Part shown: in pieces, positions 9,235 through 18,063 of the stretch
How positions within the stretch are numbered: the stretch's first letter is position 1
Layout: each line of letters starts with the position of its first letter
From: DYHD01 sp037445375
GTDB lineage: Bacteria; Nitrospirota; Thermodesulfovibrionia; Thermodesulfovibrionales; Dissulfurispiraceae
Reading direction: 5' to 3'
Length of the DNA: 64,000 nucleotides
NCBI GenBank assembly: GCA_037445375.1
Contig: JBBIKS010000008.1
Location: forward strand, 8,948 to 72,947
Notes under the pieces: generated by a model
The model's input: only the letters and a program-made list of their open reading frames with translations
What the model was told of the DNA's origin: nothing
Database searches by the model: none
Program-made: the position numbers and the translations under genes

Positions 9235-9442
9235 CTGTGATTCCCACCCAAAGATTAAAAAAGGCAACCATCTGTAAAGAATCCAGAGATGGGGTCAGTT
9301 GCCACTCTGAGCAAAGCGAAGGGGGTAAGAAATATAAAGATAATTCTTCTTCGCTTAGCTTAGAATGACAAACAGGTGATAGGGAGTAAGGATAATAAGA
9401 TAGACTTTACCTCTTATTCTCTGCTTAGTAAGGAGGAAAAAA

Positions 9443-10702
9443 ATGATAGATAACAAAAAGGTTTTAGTAATTGGGGGAGGCTTCAGTGGCATTACTGCTG
9501 CATTAGAGACCGCTGAGGCTGGCTTTGATGTCGCTTTAGTCGAAAAAACCCCTTTCTTAGGTGGTAGAGTGACACAGCTAAATAAATATTTTCCAAAGCT
9601 TTGTCCGCCAAATTGTGGTCTTGAGATTAATTTCAAGAGAATCAAGAATATTGCTGGTATTAGCATTTTTACTAATGCAGAAGTAGAAAAAATATTGGGA
9701 CACGAAGGCAGCTATGATGTCGCTATAAAAATAAATCCTCGCTTTGTCAATGACAGATGCGTAGGATGTAACGCTTGTAATGAGGTATGTCCAGTTGAAA
9801 TTCCTAATGAATTTAATTTTGGCATGGATAAAACAAAAGCTATATATATTACGCATCATCAAGCCTTCCCCTTTAAATATGTCATAGACGGCAAAAACTG
9901 TAAAGGTCCTTCCTGTGCAAAGTGCGTTGAGGCTTGTAAGTATAATGCTATTGATCTTAATATGAAGCACGAAATAGTAAACATAAATGTCAGCTCAATT
10001 ATCCTTGCAACAGGATGGGATTTATATGATGTCTCAAAGATCGATAATCTGGGTGGTGGTAAGATTGATAATGTAATTACAAATATGATGATGGAAAGAC
10101 TCGCATCTCCAGATGGACCAACATCAGGAAAGATACTCAGGCCGTCTGATAACAAACCTGTTCAAAACATTGCTTTTGTCCAATGCGCAGGAAGTAGGGA
10201 TGAGAATCACCTCCCATATTGTTCATATATATGTTGTATGGCATCCATAAAGCAGGCAACTTATTTGAGAGAACAGTCACCTGATTCAACAGTAAGAATT
10301 TTTTATATAGATTTACGAACACCTGGCAGATACGAACAATTCTACTGGACGGTAAAAGATGATCCTAAAGTGACATTCACGAAGGGTAAAGTTGCTCATA
10401 TTGCCGAAGATCCAGAAACGAAAGATGTTATAGTCGAGGCTGAAGATATCTCTTTAGGCAAAAAAACAAAGGAAAGGTTTGATATGGTAGTCCTTGCAGC
10501 AGGCATGGTGCCCTCTACTAAGACCTCAAAAATACCGGGTGATATAACATATACATCAGATGGCTTTGTTTTGCCGTCTTCATTGGAGAAAGGCATATAT
10601 GCAGTGGGTAGCGTTAAGAGTCCTGTTGATGTCTCAAGGTCTGTTCAGGATGCAACAGGAGCAGCTATTAAAAGCATTCAGAGCGTAAGGAGGTCTAAAT
10701 AG
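9443..10702 (+). CDS. qmoA: Qmo complex subunit A (HdrA-like flavoprotein)
   Basis: Subunit A of the quinone-interacting membrane-bound oxidoreductase that links the menaquinone pool to APS reductase. The 419-residue protein is HdrA-like. It has the N-terminal FAD fold VLVIGGGFSGITAALE (residues 7-22), LGGRVTQLNKYFPKLCPP, ferredoxin-type cysteines in CVGCNACNEVC and CKGPSCAKCVEAC, then the HdrA-type IAFVQCAGSRDENHLPYCS and a C-terminal GIYAVGSVKSPVDVSRS. The start follows aaggagg. It is two bases from qmoB, so the pair is translationally coupled. Confidence 0.94.
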   Translation: MIDNKKVLVIGGGFSGITAALETAEAGFDVALVEKTPFLGGRVTQLNKYFPKLCPPNCGLEINFKRIKNIAGISIFTNAEVEKILGHEGSYDVAIKINPRFVNDRCVGCNACNEVCPVEIPNEFNFGMDKTKAIYITHHQAFPFKYVIDGKNCKGPSCAKCVEACKYNAIDLNMKHEIVNINVSSIILATGWDLYDVSKIDNLGGGKIDNVITNMMMERLASPDGPTSGKILRPSDNKPVQNIAFVQCAGSRDENHLPYCSYICCMASIKQATYLREQSPDSTVRIFYIDLRTPGRYEQFYWTVKDDPKVTFTKGKVAHIAEDPETKDVIVEAEDISLGKKTKERFDMVVLAAGMVPSTKTSKIPGDITYTSDGFVLPSSLEKGIYAVGSVKSPVDVSRSVQDATGAAIKSIQSVRRSK

Positions 10703-10704
10703 AA

Positions 10705-12930
10705 ATGGAAAAGAAATTCGGAGTTTATATTTGCAACGGCTGCAGTATAGGCGAATCCATCAATATTGAAAAGCTGATTAAATCCTCTGCAAGAGCTGCT
10801 AAAATTCAACCTGATGCTGTTAGGGTTCATGATATATTGTGTAGCCCTGCCGGCATCGAGATGATAAAAAATGACATAAGTCAGGGTATGAATACACTTA
10901 TATTAGGTGCATGTTCTCCTCGTGTTAAATTTGAAGAGTTTGATTTTCCAGGTGCATTAACAGAAAGGGTGAATCTCAGAGAATTTGTTGTGTGGACCCA
11001 AGACCCTAATACGGATGCTGCTCAGAGCACTGCTGAAGATTATATGAAGATGGGAATAATCAAGGCACAGAAAGGTGAACTCCCTGAACCCAACATACTT
11101 CCAGATCTAAGCAAAACTATAGTTGTAGTCGGAGGCGGCATATCAGGGTTGACAGCAGCTCTTGATGCTGCCGAAGCAGGCTATGAAGTTGTCTTGATCG
11201 AGAAAGAGCCTCAGTTAGGTGGTTGGGCAGCAAAGCTATATAAAGAAGTTCCGAGAGAGTTCCCTTATGAAAAACTGATAGAGCCAATTGTTATTAACAA
11301 GATAAAAGAGGTTGAGGCGCATCCGAATATAAGAGTATATAAATCGTCTACCATAGAAAAAACAGATGGGCAGCCAGGATTATTTGACGTTACTATAAGA
11401 ACTAATGGCACAAGCGAGACCATAAAGGCAGGTGTATTTATCATGACGGCTGGCTGGCAGCCCTATGATGCTTCGAAACTTGTGCACTTAGGCTATGGTA
11501 TGCCTGATGTTATAACAAATGTTCAGATGGAAGAGATTGCAAAATCTGGAAAGATAACAAGACCATCTGACGGCAAGGAAGCAAAAAAAGTAGCCTTCAT
11601 ACAATGCGCCGGCTCAAGAGACCCAGAGCATCTACCATATTGCTCGTCTTTTTGCTGTGCTACGTCGCTTAAACAGGCAAAGTATGTTAGAGAACTAAAT
11701 AGCGAAGCCGTCGCCATGATTTTTTATAAAGATATTAGAACACCAGGGCAGACCGAGATATTTTATAAAAACATGCAGAATGACCCCGGTGTTTTGCTAA
11801 CAAAGGCTGATGTTACGAAAATTAGCGATATTGGAAACGGTAACATGTTTGTTGAGGCTGAAAATACTCTTCTTGGGGAGAAGATAAAAGTAGAAGCAGA
11901 TCTCGTTGTTCTTGCTGTTGGTATTGTGCCTGCTACAAGAGCATCCCAGGAATATCTTGATGGATTGACTGAGGTAACCACAAAAGGCGATGATGCAAAG
12001 AATGCTTATCTTGAGTCAACACCAAAACCAGAATTTATATTAAATCTAGGTTACAGACAGGGGCCTGAAATACCATCACTCGAAGGTGCCTATGGCTTTG
12101 CAGACTCCAATTTTATATGTTTCCAATATGAAACAAGGAGGACTGGAATATACGCTGCTGGTTGTGTAAGACAGCCGATGACAATGTCTGAAGCAGCTTC
12201 TGATGCTGCTGGGGCAGCACTTAAGGCAATTCAGTGCGTAGAGCACGTCTCAAAGGGAATAGCTGTTCATCCAAGGGCTTGGGATGCAACATTCCCTGAC
12301 CCGATGATGATCAGATGTACATCCTGTAAGCGATGCACTGAGGAATGTCCTTTTGGGGCAATAGATGAGGACGAAAAAGGCACGCCTTTTTATAGGATAA
12401 ACCGCTGCAGACGCTGTGGAACTTGTATGGGCGCGTGTCCAGAAAGGATAGTGTCTTTTAAAGACTTCAGTGTTGATTTAGTTGGCTCCATGATTAGGGG
12501 TATTGAAGTATCTGAGGATGAGTTCAGAATAGTCGTTCTGGCATGTGAAAACGACTCATATCCGGCGTTAGACAGCGCAGCTATTAAACGCATTAAGATT
12601 AACTCGAGTGTCAGAATTATCCCGGTCAGATGTCTCGGTGCAACAAACCTAGTTTGGGTCAGTGATGCTTTTTCAAAGGGAATAGACGGGCTTATTTTGC
12701 TTGGCTGTAAGTATGGTGAAAATTACCAGTGCCATTTTGTAAAAGGCAGTGAACTTGCCAATTACAGATTCAGTAAAGTTAAGGAAACACTTGACAAGCT
12801 TCAATTAGAATCTGATAGGTGCCAGCTCATGCAGGTGGCAATAAATGAATACGACAAGTTGCCGCAGATGATCAACGATTTTGTCGAAAGGATAGAAGAA
12901 ATTGGACCAAATCCGTTTAAGGACTTGTAA
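10705..12930 (+). CDS. qmoB: Qmo complex subunit B (HdrA/MvhD-like)
   Basis: Second flavoprotein subunit of Qmo, 741 residues, larger than QmoA. An N-terminal region with CNGCSIGESINIEKL and ILGACSPRVKFEEF precedes an HdrA-type FAD fold (IVVVGGGISGLTAALDAAEAG near residue 140) and VAFIQCAGSRDPEHLPYCSS. Two [4Fe-4S] motifs lie near residues 537-580 (CTSCKRCTEEC and CRRCGTCMGAC). The last 130 residues look like the MvhD/delta subunit of F420-non-reducing hydrogenase (VRCLGATNLVWVSDAF, LLGCKYGENYQCHF). The HdrA + MvhD combination is the known QmoB architecture and underlies proposals that Qmo may use electron confurcation. Confidence 0.94.
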   Translation: MEKKFGVYICNGCSIGESINIEKLIKSSARAAKIQPDAVRVHDILCSPAGIEMIKNDISQGMNTLILGACSPRVKFEEFDFPGALTERVNLREFVVWTQDPNTDAAQSTAEDYMKMGIIKAQKGELPEPNILPDLSKTIVVVGGGISGLTAALDAAEAGYEVVLIEKEPQLGGWAAKLYKEVPREFPYEKLIEPIVINKIKEVEAHPNIRVYKSSTIEKTDGQPGLFDVTIRTNGTSETIKAGVFIMTAGWQPYDASKLVHLGYGMPDVITNVQMEEIAKSGKITRPSDGKEAKKVAFIQCAGSRDPEHLPYCSSFCCATSLKQAKYVRELNSEAVAMIFYKDIRTPGQTEIFYKNMQNDPGVLLTKADVTKISDIGNGNMFVEAENTLLGEKIKVEADLVVLAVGIVPATRASQEYLDGLTEVTTKGDDAKNAYLESTPKPEFILNLGYRQGPEIPSLEGAYGFADSNFICFQYETRRTGIYAAGCVRQPMTMSEAASDAAGAALKAIQCVEHVSKGIAVHPRAWDATFPDPMMIRCTSCKRCTEECPFGAIDEDEKGTPFYRINRCRRCGTCMGACPERIVSFKDFSVDLVGSMIRGIEVSEDEFRIVVLACENDSYPALDSAAIKRIKINSSVRIIPVRCLGATNLVWVSDAFSKGIDGLILLGCKYGENYQCHFVKGSELANYRFSKVKETLDKLQLESDRCQLMQVAINEYDKLPQMINDFVERIEEIGPNPFKDL

Positions 12931-12945
12931 TCAATAAGTGCAAAA

Positions 12946-12981
12946 AATTAGTGTATGTACGATTCGGCACTAACACTAATT
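12946..12981 (+). repeat. Small inverted repeat between qmoB and qmoC
   Basis: Arms aattagtg and cactaatt, with an extra matched base on the inner side, enclose about 20 bases. The element lies between the qmoB stop and the qmoC ribosome site. It may form an mRNA hairpin that alters relative expression; no terminator T-run follows. Confidence 0.35.
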
Positions 12982-13009
12982 ACTTTAAAGAATAGATGGA
13001 GGTTAATAA

Positions 13010-14158
13010 ATGCCGGAACAGATAGTGACACAGGTAATAAGTCCAGATTTAAAGTTCGTTAAAGAGATCATAGCCGCTGGAGGTGGGGATTTAAAGAAGT
13101 GCTACCAATGCTCAACATGCACTGTAGTATGCGGAATGACCCCAGATGAGAGCCCTTTCCCAAGAAAAGAGATGTTATATGCCCAGTGGGGCATGAAAGA
13201 TAAACTCATCAGCAATCCTGATGTCTGGCTTTGCCATCAGTGCAGTGATTGCACGGCTTACTGTCCAAGGGGTGCAAAACCTGGAGAGGTTCTTGGAGCT
13301 GTCAGAAATATGGCTATCAAAAATTATTCAAAACCAGCCGGCTTTGCAAGCATGGTAAATGAGCCCAAGGCCGCTATACTTCTTTTTGCGATACCTATTG
13401 CTCTTTTCCTTATCTTTATGATGATTCAGGGACACTTTACCAGTGGAATACCAAGAGGTGATGGCGGTATAATTTCTTTCTCAAAGTTTATGCCACCGAT
13501 ACCATATGTTGACTTTTTATTTATGCCTCTTGCCGCCCTTGTTGTTCTCTCCTTTATCTTTGGAATCAAGGACTACTGGTCTGATATGAGCAAGCATTAT
13601 GGAAAGCCTGTTGGGGGTGATATCAACAAGTCCATTACTGATACTATAATCGAAATATTGAGCCACAAAAGGTTTGAAAAATGCAATGTAACAAAAGACA
13701 GGAAAATTTCGCATCTTCTGGTTTTTTACTCATTTATTGGTCTTGCAATAACAACATCTATAGCTGTTTTTTATTTATATTTCCTTAAATGGGAATCGCC
13801 GTACCCACAGACCAATATTATCAAAATTATTGGTAATATCAGTGGAATTGCTTTGCTTATCGGGATAACGATGATGGTTTCGAGCCGCATTAAGAATCAG
13901 GAAAAAGCAGGTATTGGCAGCTATTTTGACTGGCTTTTTATAGTAATAGTCTATGGAGTTGCAGCAACAGGCATGTTTGCCCAGATATTCAGACTCTTAG
14001 ATATAGCTGTGGTTGCTTATCCGATGTATTTTGCCCATCTCGTTTTTATATTTGCACTGTTTGCATACGCTCCCTTCTCAAAAATGGCACATATGATTTA
14101 TAGGACTACCGCAATGGTCTTTGCAAGGCATACAGGAAGAGACAAACTAACAACCTGA
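13010..14158 (+). CDS. qmoC: Qmo complex subunit C (HdrC/HdrE-like membrane subunit)
   Basis: Membrane anchor of the Qmo complex, with quinone-side cytochrome b. The 382-residue protein fuses an N-terminal HdrC-like iron-sulfur domain (CYQCSTCTVVC near residue 31 and CHQCSDCTAYC near residue 72) to a C-terminal NarI/HdrE-like membrane domain with about six predicted helices, starting at AAILLFAIPIALFLIFMMI. Candidate heme histidines are in SHKRFEKC, YFAHLVFIF and the last helices. The start follows tggaggt. It lies 79 bp after qmoB. It would receive electrons from menaquinol and pass them to QmoAB and then AprBA. Confidence 0.94.
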   Translation: MPEQIVTQVISPDLKFVKEIIAAGGGDLKKCYQCSTCTVVCGMTPDESPFPRKEMLYAQWGMKDKLISNPDVWLCHQCSDCTAYCPRGAKPGEVLGAVRNMAIKNYSKPAGFASMVNEPKAAILLFAIPIALFLIFMMIQGHFTSGIPRGDGGIISFSKFMPPIPYVDFLFMPLAALVVLSFIFGIKDYWSDMSKHYGKPVGGDINKSITDTIIEILSHKRFEKCNVTKDRKISHLLVFYSFIGLAITTSIAVFYLYFLKWESPYPQTNIIKIIGNISGIALLIGITMMVSSRIKNQEKAGIGSYFDWLFIVIVYGVAATGMFAQIFRLLDIAVVAYPMYFAHLVFIFALFAYAPFSKMAHMIYRTTAMVFARHTGRDKLTT

Positions 14159-14365
14159 TTTATTGAATTTTGTTTTTTGTTCTGCTATACTCTCGTGGTC
14201 ATTGCAAAAATGCGGAGAATGATTTCGAGCCTTGAAATTTGTCTTAAAAGGGGGTGAGAGATAGTTTAAGGCTGGACAGCTTTTTGTTTGGCATTTAAGG
14301 TGGGATAGTTTTAGCAATATGCATTTATTAGCACAATATTATAATTTAAGGAGGAAACATTTAAG

Positions 14366-16432
14366 ATGAGTATGACTATACTCTTTGCCCTTGCATGCGG
14401 CATATTAGGCGTTATATATGCCCTTTACACCGCAGCATGGGTTTCAAAGCAGGATGCAGGAAACGAAAGAATGCAGTATATTTCAAATGCCATCAAGGAA
14501 GGCGCCGAGGCATTTCTTGCTCGTGAGTATAAAACAGTCGCGATAGTAGGCGTATTGCTCTTCGCCTTACTGTTTTTCCTTGGTGCATGGACAGCGGTAG
14601 GTTTTGCTGTAGGCGCCATTGGTTCAGCTCTTGCAGGCTACATCGGAATGATGATTTCTGTCAGGGCTAATGTGCGCACAGCGCAAGCTGCCAGTAAGGG
14701 CATTAATGCCGCACTTGCTGTAGCTTTTAAGGGCGGCTCTGTCACAGGCATGATGGTAGTTGGGCTGGCTTTACTCAGCATAGCAGGTTTTTATATAATA
14801 GTTACTGTCGTAGAGCCTGATTCAAAGAAGGCATTCCATGCGCTCGTCGGTCTGGGCTTCGGCGGCTCGCTTATGAGCATATTTGCTCGTATCGCAGGCG
14901 GAATATATACAAAAGCCGCCGATGTCGGCGCTGACCTCGTTGGTAAGGTTGAGGCAGGAATTCCAGAAGACGATCCTAGAAACCCTGCTGTTATCGCAGA
15001 TAACGTGGGCGATAACGTGGGTGACTGTGCAGGAATGGCAGCAGACCTTTATGAGACCTATGTGGTTACACTCGTTGCAGCCATGCTCTTGGCAGGTACG
15101 CTCTTTGGCTATCAAAGCAAATGGGTTGAATTTCCGCTTTTGTTGGGAGGCATCTCAATTGTTGCCTCGATTATCGGAACGTTCTTTGTCAGGCTTGGAA
15201 AGAGCGGCTATATAATGGGAGCGCTTTATAAGGGTCTTGCAGTATCAGGTGTCCTTGCTGCAATAGCTTTTTTCATAGTATCACAACAGTTCATAGCTGG
15301 GCTTACCCCGCAAGAAGCAGCTGGTTTTACTCCACTTAGCGTGTTTCTGACTGCGCTGATAGGACTTGCCCTGACAGGACTGATAGTAGCAATAACGGAA
15401 TACTTCACAGCAGTTGAGTATTCCCCAGTTAAGCACATTGCAAAAGCAAGCTTAACTGGTCACGGCACAAATGTAATCGCAGGACTCGCAGTTAGCATGA
15501 AGTCTACCGGCGCGCCTGTTATAGTTATTGTTGCGGCAATTCTTGGCGCATATGCTTTAGGTGGTGGATTTTCAGGCAATCCATCCGGCGGCCTTTTTGC
15601 TATCGCATTATCAGCAGTTTCTATGCTTTCAATGACAGGAATCGTTGTTGCGATTGACTCCTATGGACCTATTACTGACAACGCAGGCGGCGTGGCAGAA
15701 ATGTCAGGACTGCCTGAAGAGATCCGTAACATCACTGACCCATTGGATGCAGTTGGAAACACAACAAAGGCTGTTACCAAGGGTTATGCAATCGGTTCAG
15801 CAGCTCTCGCAGCGCTGGTTCTTTTTGCGGAATATTCAAGATCGTTTGCAACAGAGCTAAAATTCGACCTTTCTGACCCGATGGTTTTGGCTGGTCTTTT
15901 TATTGGTGGACTCCTACCTTACTACTTCGGTTCACTTCTTATGGAGGCTGTCGGAAAGGCGGCTGGCAGCATTGTTGAGGAAGTCAGAAGGCAGTTCCGT
16001 GAGATCCATGGCATCATGGAAGGAACAGGAAAACCTGAATATGGCAAATGCGTTGATATCGTTACCAAGAGCGCTATTAAGCAGATGATGGTCCCAGCTC
16101 TTATCCCAGTCGTAGTTCCTCTATTAGTTGGTCTTCTGCTTGGCAAAGAAGCACTCGGTGGCGTTCTTATCGGAAGTATATTAACCGGACTCTTTCAGGC
16201 TATCGCCATGACAAGCGGCGGCGGCGCTTGGGATAACGCTAAGAAATCATTTGAACACGGTGTTACTGATGACAAAGGCGTCGTCCATAAGAAAGGGAGC
16301 GACGGACACAAAGCTTCGGTTACCGGTGATACAGTTGGTGACCCTTACAAGGATACCGCAGGTCCTGCTATCAACCCTATGATTAAGGTTGTTAATATCG
16401 TGGCATTGCTGATAGTTCCTTTGTTAAGATAA
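14366..16432 (+). CDS. hppA: Membrane-bound proton-pumping pyrophosphatase, K+-independent type
   Basis: Integral membrane pyrophosphatase that couples PPi hydrolysis to ion export. The 688-residue protein has the signature loop DVGADLVGKVE at 186-196, followed by PRNPAVIADNVGDNVGDCAG, plus ITDNAGGVAEM near 436. A second acidic cluster is in GDTVGDPYKDTAGPAINP near the C-terminus. The residue that sets potassium dependence is lysine (K468 in GNTTKAVT, with T471), which marks the K+-independent H+-pumping class. About 16 helices are expected. The start has aaggagg upstream. Sat releases PPi, so HppA next to the sulfate genes fits energy recovery from sulfate activation. Confidence 0.96.
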   Translation: MSMTILFALACGILGVIYALYTAAWVSKQDAGNERMQYISNAIKEGAEAFLAREYKTVAIVGVLLFALLFFLGAWTAVGFAVGAIGSALAGYIGMMISVRANVRTAQAASKGINAALAVAFKGGSVTGMMVVGLALLSIAGFYIIVTVVEPDSKKAFHALVGLGFGGSLMSIFARIAGGIYTKAADVGADLVGKVEAGIPEDDPRNPAVIADNVGDNVGDCAGMAADLYETYVVTLVAAMLLAGTLFGYQSKWVEFPLLLGGISIVASIIGTFFVRLGKSGYIMGALYKGLAVSGVLAAIAFFIVSQQFIAGLTPQEAAGFTPLSVFLTALIGLALTGLIVAITEYFTAVEYSPVKHIAKASLTGHGTNVIAGLAVSMKSTGAPVIVIVAAILGAYALGGGFSGNPSGGLFAIALSAVSMLSMTGIVVAIDSYGPITDNAGGVAEMSGLPEEIRNITDPLDAVGNTTKAVTKGYAIGSAALAALVLFAEYSRSFATELKFDLSDPMVLAGLFIGGLLPYYFGSLLMEAVGKAAGSIVEEVRRQFREIHGIMEGTGKPEYGKCVDIVTKSAIKQMMVPALIPVVVPLLVGLLLGKEALGGVLIGSILTGLFQAIAMTSGGGAWDNAKKSFEHGVTDDKGVVHKKGSDGHKASVTGDTVGDPYKDTAGPAINPMIKVVNIVALLIVPLLR

Positions 16433-16440
16433 CATCTTTA

Positions 16441-16481
16441 AAAAGCCGGTAGTCATAATAATAATGGCTGCCGGTTTTTTT
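16441..16481 (+). terminator. Rho-independent terminator of hppA
   Basis: Imperfect stem ccggtagtcat / atggctgccgg (with GU pairs) around aataata, followed by seven T. It starts 9 bp after the hppA stop and plausibly ends the whole sulfate block. Confidence 0.85.
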
Positions 16482-16563
16482 GTGTCTTAAGAAATATCAG
16501 CTTCTTGCCAAATGATAGAGATATTGTTTAAAATTAAATATATTAATTTCTGGAGGTTTTGTT

Positions 16564-16764
16564 TTGAAAGAAAAGATTCATCCTGAATATCATAAAATAG
16601 TAGCAGCATGTGCGTGCGGAGCGAACTTTGAGACAGGCTCAACTCGTAAAAGCATCCGTGTAGATATATGCTCTAAATGTCATCCTTTTTTTACTGGAAA
16701 ACAGAAAATTCTTGATACTGAAGGAAGGGTTGAGAGATTTAAAAAGAAATACGCAAAGAAATAA
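16564..16764 (+). CDS. rpmE: 50S ribosomal protein L31, zinc-binding form
   Basis: Small large-subunit ribosomal protein of 66 residues. Zinc ligands C16, C18, C36 and C39 are all present (CACG and CSKCH), so it is the zinc-containing paralogue rather than the zinc-free YkgM type. Family residues HPFFTGKQK and the basic C-terminus RFKKKYAKK match. The start is TTG, placed by a tggaggt ribosome site seven bases before it. It is followed by its own terminator hairpin, then a gap before the DUF1385 gene. Confidence 0.95.
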   Translation: MKEKIHPEYHKIVAACACGANFETGSTRKSIRVDICSKCHPFFTGKQKILDTEGRVERFKKKYAKK

Positions 16765-16780
16765 CTGCTTAATAAATTGA

Positions 16781-16817
16781 GGGATTAGAGACTGCTCAGG
16801 GATTCTAATCCTTTTTG
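16781..16817 (+). terminator. Rho-independent terminator of rpmE
   Basis: Perfect eight-base arms ggattaga / tctaatcc (16782-16789 and 16804-16811) are followed by ttttt. It starts 17 bp after the rpmE stop. Confidence 0.8.
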
Positions 16818-17166
16818 TTTTTAGATGTCCAAATTAAGATGTTTCGTCTCAGAATTTAATCATAGAAATATCGCGTGGATAAACGTTACGGTGAACTCTT
16901 ACTATAGCTCCATGCGATAGATTAAAGCCTAAAATATCTATGTAAATGCATTTATTAATCTTTGTTCAAAAATCGCATGGAGTCATTTAAAGGATTTAAT
17001 TGCAATGCAAAATAATGTCATTGCATATATAGCAATATTTTGAATTAACTAAAATAAGCTATTTTGACTCTCTAAAAATAAACTTTGACAGCTGAGAGGC
17101 TGTCATGAATTTGTATCATAAATCGCTTGACTTAGATATTTACAAATAATAATTTAAAGGTTAAAT
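16818..17166. other. Gene-free gap with long-range inverted repeat
   Basis: About 350 bp with no convincing reading frame. The one structured feature is an 11-base perfect inverted repeat, ctccatgcgat at 16908-16918 and atcgcatggag at 16972-16982, separated by 53 bases. This could be a decayed small mobile element or a regulatory fold ahead of the DUF1385-prfA operon. Confidence 0.4.
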
Positions 17167-18063
17167 ATGAAAAGTATTGGTGGGCAAGCTGTAATAGAGG
17201 GCGTGATGATGAAATCACCAATTGGGTGGAGTGTTGCTGTCAGAGACCCAAAGGGTGAGATTAATCTTAAAACTACGATTACGAATAAACCTAATAAATT
17301 TTTTAAACTGCCGGTCATTAGAGGTGTGATTGCCCTTTTTAGTGCTCTTGTTATCGGAATCAAAGCAATCGAGTTTTCTGGCAGCATAGCGTATCAAGAC
17401 AAAGATGAAAAACCACTTAGTCCATGGAGCCTTGCATTATCTATTGGTCTGGCGTTAATTCTCGCCATAGTTCTCTTTAAATTCTTGCCTCTTTTTTTAA
17501 CAACTATTATGGGCAGTTTTTATCAGGGCATTTCCACCAATTCCTTTCTTTTTAATCTTATTGACGGACTTCTGAGGGTCGGGGTATTTCTTTTATATGT
17601 CTTTGCAGTGGGGCTTTGGAGCGAGATGAGAAGGATATATCAATACCATGGAGCAGAGCATAAGGTAATATATGCTTATGAGGCAGGCGAAGAACTAACC
17701 GTAGAAAATGCCAAAAAATATAAGCCTTATCACCCCAGATGCGGCACGAGCTTTCTTTTAATAGTTATGTTTATAAGCATAGTTATATTCATTCTCATAC
17801 CTCAGCACTGGACATTTACAGAAAAGCTTTTCTCGAGGATATTTCTTATACCTGTCATAGCGGGCATATCATATGAAATATTAAAGCTCTCGTCAAAGAT
17901 AGCTAACAAAGGTATATTAGGTTTAATCATTTTACCCGGACTTTGTTTGCAGCGATTGACTGTCCGTGAGCCAGATAACTCTCAGATAGAGGTGGCAATA
18001 GCCGCCCTAAAAGAGGTCTTGAAATTGGATAACCCTAAGCCAGAGGCTATAAAAAATGCTTGA
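17167..18063 (+). CDS. DUF1385-family membrane protein
   Basis: A 298-residue integral membrane protein of the DUF1385 (YqhQ-like) family, whose biochemical role is not established. It opens with the family hallmark GGQAVIEGVMMKSP at residues 5-18 and has the central YQYHGAEHKVIYAYEAGE (near 159) and HPRCGTSFLLIVM motifs. Conserved His and Cys in these suggest a metal or catalytic site. Four to six hydrophobic segments are visible. It overlaps the prfA start by 8 bp, an arrangement seen in many bacteria, so it is probably translationally coupled to release factor 1. The ATG is preceded by a weak ribosome site (aaaggtt). Confidence 0.85.
   Translation: MKSIGGQAVIEGVMMKSPIGWSVAVRDPKGEINLKTTITNKPNKFFKLPVIRGVIALFSALVIGIKAIEFSGSIAYQDKDEKPLSPWSLALSIGLALILAIVLFKFLPLFLTTIMGSFYQGISTNSFLFNLIDGLLRVGVFLLYVFAVGLWSEMRRIYQYHGAEHKVIYAYEAGEELTVENAKKYKPYHPRCGTSFLLIVMFISIVIFILIPQHWTFTEKLFSRIFLIPVIAGISYEILKLSSKIANKGILGLIILPGLCLQRLTVREPDNSQIEVAIAALKEVLKLDNPKPEAIKNA

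Noticed and set aside
9150..9368. A 72-codon frame spanning the end of aprA and the gap to qmoA
   Set aside because: It overlaps aprA out of frame, has no ribosome site and no family features, and a terminator-like hairpin lies within it.
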